Source of the DNA: Pseudoalteromonas arctica A 37-1-2
GTDB lineage: Bacteria; Pseudomonadota; Gammaproteobacteria; Enterobacterales; Alteromonadaceae
Direction: 5' to 3'
DNA: 64,000 nt
Assembly (NCBI RefSeq): GCF_000238395.3
Contig: NZ_CP011025.1
Location: 1,550,001 to 1,614,000, forward strand
Shown: piece after piece, positions 24,957-31,605 of the stretch
Layout: the number at the start of each line of letters is the position of its first letter
Numbering within the stretch: position 1 is the first letter of the stretch
The notes under the pieces: model-generated
What the model was told of the DNA's origin: nothing
Seen by the model: the letters and a program-made list of their open reading frames with translations, nothing else
Databases searched by the model: none
Program-made: the position numbers and the translations under genes

Positions 24957-25774
24957 CTTGCGAGTAAATCAATACCACCATGCCCTAATTCAGGTAACCA
25001 GTGTAAGTAACTTTGCGTGGTTCTAATGTCACTGTGACCAAGCTGATGTTGAAGTTGATGAAGCGGCATCCCTAACTCAAGTTGATGTGTTGCATAAGCA
25101 TGGCGTAATACATGTGGATTACAGTGCTTTAAACCACACATTTGTGCATGTTTTTTCAATGCCTTTCTGAAGCTTGAGGGTGACATAGGTTTATCCATTA
25201 ACCATCGTGAATAAAACATCCAGCCCGTTGGGTGATACATTTTCCAATAGCAACGTAATTGATTTAGCACGCTATCTGATACAACAACATAGCGTGACTT
25301 ATCTCCTTTACCATGTTCAATTAAAATGGTTTTACGCTGTCCATCGATGTCTTGCACTTTGATGCGCAGCAGTTCGCCAATACGCAAACCACATCCATAA
25401 CACACCACTATCAATGTTTTTAAGCGCATATCCGTGCAACTTTCTATAAGTCGTCGAATATCATCACGCGATAAATAAGTAGGTGCCCGAGGTTTTGCTT
25501 TAGGCAAGGCTATGTCTAAGTTCAGTGGGCGGTGTAAAATATTCTTAAACAAAAACCAAATGCTGTTTATTTGTATTTTTTGACTCGCTCTGGAGAGCTT
25601 GCGAATGGCGGGATCTTTAAAAAAGATATTCAGCTCATCATCAGTAATTAAATCGAGTGGTTTATTAAAATAATGGCTGAGTTTAAGTAAATGCTCGCAG
25701 TAACTTTTACAGGTACTTTGTGAATAACCACGGTAGGCTATTTCAATTTTGACTTGTTCAATGAGTGTATTCAT
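24941..25774 (-). CDS. Tyrosine recombinase of the IS91-like element
   Basis: 277 residues: an N-terminal SAM-like core-binding domain (residues 1-90) and a C-terminal catalytic domain. Catalytic residues visible are Arg in GCGLRIGELL (about 131), Lys in HGKGDKSR, His and Arg in PHVLRHAYATH (about 221 and 224), His in LGHSD (247) and Tyr in TQSYLHW (256). It lacks the extra helix insert of integron integrases, so it is not an IntI and does not account for the cassette array. Confidence 0.87.
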   Translation of the reverse strand: MNTLIEQVKIEIAYRGYSQSTCKSYCEHLLKLSHYFNKPLDLITDDELNIFFKDPAIRKLSRASQKIQINSIWFLFKNILHRPLNLDIALPKAKPRAPTYLSRDDIRRLIESCTDMRLKTLIVVCYGCGLRIGELLRIKVQDIDGQRKTILIEHGKGDKSRYVVVSDSVLNQLRCYWKMYHPTGWMFYSRWLMDKPMSPSSFRKALKKHAQMCGLKHCNPHVLRHAYATHQLELGMPLHQLQHQLGHSDIRTTQSYLHWLPELGHGGIDLLASWGNQ

Positions 25775-25870
25775 GACTTACCTCCAAATATGGGATAACC
25801 CCAAGGTAAGTGTGGCTCAAATGGTCAGAATAGGATCTCCGCGTAGCGGCTTAGTTCAACAGCTTTATCA

Positions 25871-26015
25871 GAGGACACTTTCCTCTTTTTATGAGCAATG
25901 TATGTCCTCTTAATTATTTTTAATATTAATAACAAATCCTGTAACACATTGCGAGTATTAAACTTTAAGTCGGGCTGTTCTTTTAATAATATCCAAAAAA
26001 GAGGAAAACGTCCTC
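25871..26015. repeat. 145-bp segment with 20-bp terminal inverted repeats
   Basis: GAGGACACTTTCCTCTTTTT (25871-25890) and the reverse complement of 25996-26015 agree at 18 of 20 bases. Each end is itself a GAGGA-N5-TCCTC palindrome. A further GTCCTCT lies inside at about 25914 and AGGAGGAAAAACG just outside at about 26029. No coding frame lies between. It could be a miniature element, the fused ends of a lost insertion sequence, or an operator array; no target duplication is evident. Confidence 0.5.
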
Positions 26016-26286
26016 ATTTTTTGACTTAGGAGGAAAAACGCCAGCGCTGTATGTAAATACAGCAATTGAATATTTAAAATGAAAACCAAACCCGATTTTA
26101 AATCCGCGTCATTTAATATTCACTAAAAAACGGTGGCGATAATGCAAGTAACCGCTTTAAGTACACTTATTTGTGTAGGCGTATTATAAAAGGTGGTTTA
26201 CGGATGGTGGAAGCTGTAAAGCGAGGTCATGAACTATTTACTAAACGCGTCTTCCTTCTTTTAAAACAGGGCAGACACGATGTACT
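26016..26286. other. Intergenic stretch before the 164-bp repeat
   Basis: No gene supported. A 35-codon + strand frame from 26204 (MVEAVKRGHELFTKRV...) runs into the repeat element and has no ribosome site, so I treat it as chance or a remnant. Confidence 0.35.
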
Positions 26287-26450
26287 TATACCAATCGACT
26301 TAAATATTTAGCCTTTCTAGCGTGCTAAATAAAGCGTTAACGGCGTTATAAATTTCTCAGTAGAACAATTACATGTCGAAATTTATGCCTTGTTATCACT
26401 TTATTTACCCGTAGCTATAAATGCCTAATAACTTAACACGATTGGTATTA
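26287..26450. repeat. 164-bp intergenic repeat, copy A (divergent)
   Basis: Bounded by TATACCAATCG and CGATTGGTATTA. The interior has the family's hairpin core (AAATTTCTCAGTAGAACAA ... CGAAATTTATGCCTTGT). Same length and organisation as the copies at 34238, 53375 and 58407. Its last three bases form the stop codon of the DUF6435 gene. Confidence 0.65.
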
Positions 26451-26627
26451 TTTGGCTTTTTTAGCCTCTAGAATTTCTATTTCACTCCAGATTTTTTCTG
26501 CTTCTGCACTTAACATGGCGAAGCTTTTAATGTCACCTTTTCTTTGTGCCTGCATGCCTTGCTCTAGCTTTACGTCGTATTCTTTACGCAGTTTTTTTAT
26601 TGGGTCAGGCTTTAAAAATGAAAACAT
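26448..26627 (-). CDS. DUF6435-family small protein
   Basis: 59 residues on the minus strand, starting MFSFLKPDPIKKLRKEY and containing QAQRKGDIKSFAMLSAEAEK, then IWSEIEILEAKKAK. This is the pattern of a small conserved gammaproteobacterial family (DUF6435) of unknown function. It is soluble, highly charged and mostly helical. The stop codon TAA is formed by the terminal bases of the adjacent 164-bp repeat, so the repeat appears to have inserted at the very end of this gene. Confidence 0.75.
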   Translation of the reverse strand: MFSFLKPDPIKKLRKEYDVKLEQGMQAQRKGDIKSFAMLSAEAEKIWSEIEILEAKKAK

Positions 26628-26778
26628 TAGTATTCTCTTAATTTATTAAATTATATTTAGTTAGTGTACGCATTAATGGGCTTAATAGTTCTTTGTTTGG
26701 TGAAAATGTTTACTTTGCGCTTTAAAAGCGCAAAGTAAACACGGTGTAATTTTGCGTACTGTGTGCTAGTTCTAGTGC

Positions 26779-27954
26779 TTACGTTTCTGGCTCTAGGCGT
26801 TTAATACCTTGCCCATCAATACCTAAATAAATAAAACCATCACTGCCTTGGGCTAAGCTGCGTACTCTGCCTATTCCATCGAGTATTTTATATTGCTTAA
26901 CAACCTTACCTTTTGAGAGCTCCAGTGCGCTAATGAATGCAAATTTCATTGATGCTAATAATAGCTTACCTTTAAGCTTTGGGTATTTATCACTCGTTAC
27001 ATACAACATATCGGAAGGGGCAATTGAAGGGGTCCAATGTAATACGGGCGATTGCATGCCGTCTTTTTCTTTAAGGTCTGTAAACTTGGTACCGCTGTAG
27101 TTAACGCCATAGCTTACTAAAGGCCATCCGTAGTTAGCACCTTTTTTTATTATATTAAGTTCATCGCCGCCGCGTGGTCCGTGCTCGTGAGACCATAAAA
27201 TATTGTTTTGATTATCAAACCACATGCCCTGTGGATTACGGTGCCCATAAGACCATGCCGCATGTTTTGCATCTTTTTGTTTAACAAACGGATTGTCGCT
27301 TGGGATACGGCCATCATCGCGTAAGCGATAAATTTTACCGCCGTCCCGCGTGAGATCTTGTGGGTTTATAGTGCGTGCGCCGCGATCGCCAATTGAAAAA
27401 TAAACATAACCTTCATTATCAAACACAATACGGCTGCCGTAGTGCTGGCCTTTGGTAGTATTATGCTCGCCTTTGTATAGCAATTGCTGATCAGATAGCT
27501 GCGTATGATCGCTATTTAGCTTGGCGCGCATTAAGGCGGTGTTACTTCCGCTTCCTTTGCCCTCACTACTTGAGTAACTAAAGTACAGCCATTGGTTTTG
27601 CTTACTATCGGTGTGTAGTGATAAATCAAGCAATCCACCTTGGCCATTAGCATCAATGCCGGGAAGCCCAGAGACCTTAGTTAATTTAGTTGTATTTTTA
27701 GGTAATAAGAATAATGTTCCACTGCGCTCAGATATTAGTAAATCACCATTAGCTAAAGGCTCAATAGCCCAAGGTATAACCACACCTTCTGCCGCTGTTA
27801 CTGCGTTAACGCTAAGCGATAAAGTATCGAGCTGTTTATAGTTTTTTACGTAATCGCTTTTTGCATGCGCGGGTGCGTTAATAGCAAATATAGCAACGGC
27901 TAAGCCTGCACTTATTAGTTTAGGGAGTGTGTTATGTGACATTAAATTTATCAT
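26779..27954 (-). CDS. PQQ-dependent aldose-sugar dehydrogenase, periplasmic
   Basis: About 391 residues. I chose the ATG at 27954 because GGAAG lies correctly upstream and a signal peptide (LISAGLAVAIFAINAPAHA) follows; upstream in-frame starts would add a long unusual extension. The six-bladed propeller pattern is visible: IPWAIEPLANGDLLISER, LDLSLHTDSKQNQWLYFSYS, WSYGHRNPQGMWFD, LWSHEHGPRGGDELN and the C-terminal GSDGFIYLG. It matches soluble Asd/YliI-type enzymes, which oxidise aldoses with PQQ. No PQQ synthesis genes are seen here. Confidence 0.85.
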   Translation of the reverse strand: MINLMSHNTLPKLISAGLAVAIFAINAPAHAKSDYVKNYKQLDTLSLSVNAVTAAEGVVIPWAIEPLANGDLLISERSGTLFLLPKNTTKLTKVSGLPGIDANGQGGLLDLSLHTDSKQNQWLYFSYSSSEGKGSGSNTALMRAKLNSDHTQLSDQQLLYKGEHNTTKGQHYGSRIVFDNEGYVYFSIGDRGARTINPQDLTRDGGKIYRLRDDGRIPSDNPFVKQKDAKHAAWSYGHRNPQGMWFDNQNNILWSHEHGPRGGDELNIIKKGANYGWPLVSYGVNYSGTKFTDLKEKDGMQSPVLHWTPSIAPSDMLYVTSDKYPKLKGKLLLASMKFAFISALELSKGKVVKQYKILDGIGRVRSLAQGSDGFIYLGIDGQGIKRLEPET

Positions 27955-28143
27955 TATGGCTTCCAAAATTAATCCAATCTTACATAACCTTAACATGGCA
28001 TAAATAAATTTGTTAAGCGTTGAGTTGAATGAAAAACACACACTTATATTTTTATACGATGACCTTTTAACAGAAAATTGTTTTAGTAATTAGCGCTAAT
28101 AAAAAATTGAATAATTACTCTATTGGGGTTGAAAACTAAAAAT

Positions 28144-28167
28144 TTCAGCGTACACTTGTGCGCTGAA
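28144..28167. promoter_or_regulatory. FabR-like operator, first palindrome
   Basis: A 24-base near-perfect palindrome with arms TTCAGCGTACA and TGTGCGCTGAA, 60 bases upstream of the reductase-desaturase operon. The AGCGTACA half-site resembles FabR operators, which control unsaturated fatty acid genes in gammaproteobacteria (recalled, not searched). Confidence 0.6.
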
Positions 28168-28195
28168 GTTTGAGCGTACACGTGTAAGTTCAAAC
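28168..28195. promoter_or_regulatory. FabR-like operator, second palindrome
   Basis: A 28-base palindrome with arms GTTTGAGCGTACAC and GTGTAAGTTCAAAC (imperfect at two paired positions), directly abutting the first one. It ends 31 bases before the ATG of the reductase gene. The shared core GCGTACACNTGT suggests the same regulator binds both. Confidence 0.6.
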
Positions 28196-28226
28196 GTTAA
28201 GTATTTTACGACCCAAGAGATTAATA

Positions 28227-29273
28227 GTGATGATAATTAAAGTATTAAACCAATTTTCAAAATGGTTTTTACACCATCAAAGTTTTGCAGGCTACATAGA
28301 GCCAATAATACAGGTGTTTAAACCTGAATGGCGTGCAGGGCAGTTTAGAGCGCAAGTAGTTAATACAGCTGTGCTTGATGGCGGCTTTTTAAGTGTGCAA
28401 CTTAAGCCAAGCAAACATTGGCAGGCGCATACGTCAGGGCAGCATATAAGTTTAACGCTTGAAATTAATGGGCGATTATTAACACGCGTTTTTACCGTGG
28501 CTTCAAGCGCTCAGCAATTTAAAAATACAGGTTTAGTGCGTTTACTAATCAAAACAAATACGCAAGGGCGCTTTACTGGCTTACTTAGTAGCGCATTAAA
28601 AGCGGGGTTGTGGTGCAATATTTCTGCGCCAAGCGGCGACTTTGTATTTAAAAACACACACACGCCAGCCACTTTTATTGCCGGTGGGTCGGGTATAACA
28701 CCTATGCTGGCTATGCTTGATGATTACTTAAGCCAAACTACACAAAAAGTGTCGTTAGTGTATTACGCTAAAGCTACTGAGCATCAATGTGTTGATGAGC
28801 TGAGTGAGTTAGCGGCTCAGTTTGAGCATTTTTCGTTTTTATTATTAACGCGTGAGCAATCAAGCGATATAACCAGCAATATTAAGCCGTGGGAAAATCC
28901 AGACATTTACTGCTGTGGCCCTGCAGCATTTATGCAAACGGTGAGCGATTTTGCTAAAACGCATAAGCTAAATTACTACCAAGAAGCCTTTGGTTTGGCG
29001 CTGCCTAGCTTAAACGACAATAGCCAATTTAATGTAAAAATTAACGCCAGTGCCCATGTTGTATCGGGCAACGATGTTTTACTGACTCAGTTTGAAGAAA
29101 AAAAGCTACCCGTTAAACGCGGTTGCGGTATTGGTATTTGTCATCAATGCCAATGTATTAAAAAGTCAGGCGTGGTACGTAATTTAAAAACAGGTGAATT
29201 GAGTGACAACGGCGAGCAATTAATACAACTTTGCGTAAGCCAACCTGTTAGTGATTTGGAGTTACAATTATGA
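28227..29273 (+). CDS. Ferredoxin reductase-type electron donor to the desaturase
   Basis: 348 residues: an FAD-binding beta-barrel (TRVFTVASSAQ), an NAD(P)H domain (FIAGGSGITPMLAML, YCCGPAAFMQ) and a C-terminal plant-type 2Fe-2S domain (KRGCGIGICHQCQC ... QLCVS). It passes electrons from NAD(P)H to the next gene product. Its stop overlaps the desaturase start (ATGA), so the two are translationally coupled. The pair corresponds to Pseudomonas DesC-DesB. Confidence 0.88.
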   Translation: MMIIKVLNQFSKWFLHHQSFAGYIEPIIQVFKPEWRAGQFRAQVVNTAVLDGGFLSVQLKPSKHWQAHTSGQHISLTLEINGRLLTRVFTVASSAQQFKNTGLVRLLIKTNTQGRFTGLLSSALKAGLWCNISAPSGDFVFKNTHTPATFIAGGSGITPMLAMLDDYLSQTTQKVSLVYYAKATEHQCVDELSELAAQFEHFSFLLLTREQSSDITSNIKPWENPDIYCCGPAAFMQTVSDFAKTHKLNYYQEAFGLALPSLNDNSQFNVKINASAHVVSGNDVLLTQFEEKKLPVKRGCGIGICHQCQCIKKSGVVRNLKTGELSDNGEQLIQLCVSQPVSDLELQL

Positions 29274-30322
29274 AAAACATAAACTATGACATGCTCGCAA
29301 GCGAGTTAGATGCCATTAAAATGGACACCCTTGGCAAAGTAGGCCAACAAGATGCTGACTATATTCGCTCTGTTGTGCGTAAACAGCGAGTGTGTGAATG
29401 GAGCGGGCGAATTTTGCTAATGCTTGGTTTTATTCAGCCATTATTGTGGGTTGCAGGTGTGTTGCTATTAGCGCTTGCTAAAATTTTAGACAATATGGAA
29501 ATTGGCCACAATGTAATGCATGGTCAATACGATTGGATGAACGACAAGCAACTTAACTCACAGCATTATGAGTGGGACATAGCGTGCGATGGGCAAAGTT
29601 GGCACCGCGTTCATAACTTTGAACACCATACGTATACTAATATTATTGGTAAAGACAGAGACTTTGGTTATGGCTTGTTGCGTTTAAGCGATGATTTCAA
29701 GTGGCGTTTTAAAAATGTATGGCAGTTTTTTACGTATATTAATTTAAGTGTGTTATTTCAGTGGGGCGTGTCGTATCACGAGTTGGCTGCAGAGCGTGTT
29801 TTTATTGGTAAAAAGAAAGAAAACCGCGAAGGGCTTGTATCACACTCTACATTAAAGCATCGCTTTTTTAGTAAAGGCGCTCGCCAGTTAATTAAAGATT
29901 ATGCGATATTTCCGTTACTTGCAGGGCCTTTATTTTTATGGGTATTGGCCGGTAATTTAGTGGCAAACTTAATCCGTAATTTATGGACGTCGACCATAAT
30001 ATTTTGTGGTCACTTTACTGAAGAAACGCAAACTTTTAAACAAGAAGACTGCGTAAACGAAACCCAAGGGCAGTGGTATTACCGCCAAGTACTGGGCTCG
30101 TCTAATATTAAAGGACCGCATTGGTTTCATGTTTTAACAGGGCATTTGAGCTGCCAAATAGAGCATCATTTATTTCCTGATATGCCGTCTTCGCGCTATC
30201 AAGAAGTAGCGCCTCAAGTACAGGCTGTTTTGAAAAAACACGGTATTGATTACCATACGGGTGGTTTTTTTAGGCAGTATACGTCGGTGTTAAAACGTAT
30301 TATTAAATATTCGTTTAAATAA
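29270..30322 (+). CDS. Membrane fatty-acid (acyl-CoA) desaturase
   Basis: 350 residues with the three diiron His boxes: HNVMH (about 80-84), HNFEHH (115-120) and QIEHHLFP near residue 295. Hydrophobic segments at about 45-70 and 215-245 anchor it in the inner membrane. It introduces a double bond into saturated acyl chains, probably delta-9, and so adjusts membrane fluidity. It is coupled to the upstream reductase and is likely repressed through the two upstream palindromes when unsaturated acyl-CoA is plentiful (inference). Confidence 0.9.
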   Translation: MKNINYDMLASELDAIKMDTLGKVGQQDADYIRSVVRKQRVCEWSGRILLMLGFIQPLLWVAGVLLLALAKILDNMEIGHNVMHGQYDWMNDKQLNSQHYEWDIACDGQSWHRVHNFEHHTYTNIIGKDRDFGYGLLRLSDDFKWRFKNVWQFFTYINLSVLFQWGVSYHELAAERVFIGKKKENREGLVSHSTLKHRFFSKGARQLIKDYAIFPLLAGPLFLWVLAGNLVANLIRNLWTSTIIFCGHFTEETQTFKQEDCVNETQGQWYYRQVLGSSNIKGPHWFHVLTGHLSCQIEHHLFPDMPSSRYQEVAPQVQAVLKKHGIDYHTGGFFRQYTSVLKRIIKYSFK

Positions 30323-30343
30323 ACATGTTTTAATTAACGAATT

Positions 30344-30382
30344 AAAAAATCGGTCTGTGTAACTACACTGACCGATTTTTTT
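30344..30382 (+). terminator. Terminator of the reductase-desaturase operon
   Basis: Stem AAAAATCGGTC / GACCGATTTTT followed by T residues, about 20 bases after the stop. Confidence 0.85.
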
Positions 30383-30528
30383 GTTTATTGCACTCAATAC
30401 GGTTGATTAGTAAACAGCACTTGCAAAAATTTCTCATAGTTAATTAAAAAAGCCTTACTTTAGCTATGGTTAAATAGCGTGTGATTGTCATACAATGGAG
30501 GAAAATAGACCACACAAGAGAGATTAAA

Positions 30529-31524
30529 ATGGCCGCATTTGGTACCGTGTTTATGCCGCAGATGATTCAAGCTCGTTTTTCTGATAATAAATGGAGCGAA
30601 AGCTCAATTGTCCCTTCCGATAAACTTGAACTTCATGCTGGTGCGCACGTTCTTCATTATTCAAGTACATGTTTTGAAGGCTTAAAAGCCTTTCGCCATG
30701 AAGATGGTTCTGTTTATCTTTTTAGAATGGATGCAAACATTGCACGCATGCAACAAAGCTCAGCGCTATTAAGCTTACCGAGTTTTGACAGTGATATGCT
30801 AAAAACGATGATTATCGATATTATGCGCGAATACGCAGATGAAACGCCATTACCGCCGGGCTCTATGTATATTCGCCCAACGCACATTGGTACTGAGGCT
30901 GCAATTGGTAAAGCGGCTGCGCCATCAATGAGCTCGCTTTTATATACGTTACTATCGCCAGTGGGTGATTACTTTGCAGGTGGTGCAACTGCACTGCGCG
31001 TACTGCTTGAAGAAGATGGCATGCGCTGCGCTCCGCACATGGGTATGGTAAAAAGTGGTGGTAACTACGCCAGCGCACTAGCACCCATTAGTGCTGCACG
31101 AACTAAGTATCAAGCAGATCAAATTTTATTTTGCCCAGGTGGCGACGTACAAGAAACCGGTGCTGCTAACTTTATACTTATTGATGGCAACGAAATTATT
31201 ACTAAAGCGCTTGATAGCACGTTTTTACATGGTGTAACGCGTAATAGTATTTTAACCATAGCCAAAGATTTAGGTATGACGGTAAGCGAGCGTAACTTTA
31301 GCGTTACTGAGCTACTAGAGCGTGCTGCTAAACCAGGTACTGAAGCGGCGCTTTCGGGCACTGCAGCTGTACTAACTGCTGTGGGTACGTTTATTCATAA
31401 CGATAAAGAATACAAAGTAGGTACTGGCGAGCCAGGCCCAACGACTGCGCGCCTTCGCCAAGCATTGAACGATATTCAATGGGGTAAAAGTGAAGACAAG
31501 CACGGCTGGTTAACTAAAATCTAA
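30529..31524 (+). CDS. ilvE: Branched-chain amino acid aminotransferase
   Basis: About 331 residues from the ATG at 30529, which has AAGAGAG upstream; an upstream start at 30481 lacks one. It is a PLP fold type IV enzyme: LHYSSTCFEGLKAFR, MYIRPTHIGTEAAIG, the Lys-bearing VKSGGNYASAL and TGAANFI are diagnostic of type II (eukaryote-like) branched-chain aminotransferases. It catalyses the last step of Leu, Ile and Val synthesis and the first of their breakdown. Monocistronic, with its own terminator. Confidence 0.88.
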   Translation: MAAFGTVFMPQMIQARFSDNKWSESSIVPSDKLELHAGAHVLHYSSTCFEGLKAFRHEDGSVYLFRMDANIARMQQSSALLSLPSFDSDMLKTMIIDIMREYADETPLPPGSMYIRPTHIGTEAAIGKAAAPSMSSLLYTLLSPVGDYFAGGATALRVLLEEDGMRCAPHMGMVKSGGNYASALAPISAARTKYQADQILFCPGGDVQETGAANFILIDGNEIITKALDSTFLHGVTRNSILTIAKDLGMTVSERNFSVTELLERAAKPGTEAALSGTAAVLTAVGTFIHNDKEYKVGTGEPGPTTARLRQALNDIQWGKSEDKHGWLTKI

Positions 31525-31550
31525 TTATAGATTTAATAGCAACTCGCATT

Positions 31551-31577
31551 AAAAAGCCACCTAATCGGTGGCTTTTT
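31551..31577. terminator. Bidirectional terminator between ilvE and TonB receptor
   Basis: AAAAAGCCACC / GGTGGCTTTTTT around a short loop, with A-run on one side and T-run on the other, in a convergent gap. Confidence 0.85.
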
Positions 31578-31605
31578 TGTGTTTGGTTACTTTAAGCTGT
31601 GCTTA

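Larger units (their letters stand above)
23853..25774 (-). mobile_element. IS91-like element (recombinase plus HUH transposase)
   Basis: Two overlapping minus-strand genes, a tyrosine recombinase then the HUH transposase, are the usual coding content of larger IS91-group elements. The exact ends are not visible: this family has no long inverted repeats and makes no target duplication. The given span covers the coding part only. Confidence 0.75.

Noticed and set aside
24941..25774. Tyrosine recombinase as the missing integron integrase
   Set aside because: It has the catalytic residues but not the extra helix insert typical of IntI, and it overlaps an IS91-type transposase gene, the arrangement known for IS91-group elements.
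26204..26311. 35-codon frame MVEAVKRGHELF... on the plus strand
   Set aside because: No ribosome binding site, its last eight codons come from the 164-bp repeat, and no family pattern is visible.
26452..26649. Plus-strand frame over the DUF6435 gene
   Set aside because: The minus strand encodes a recognisable 59-residue conserved protein; the plus frame is its mirror.
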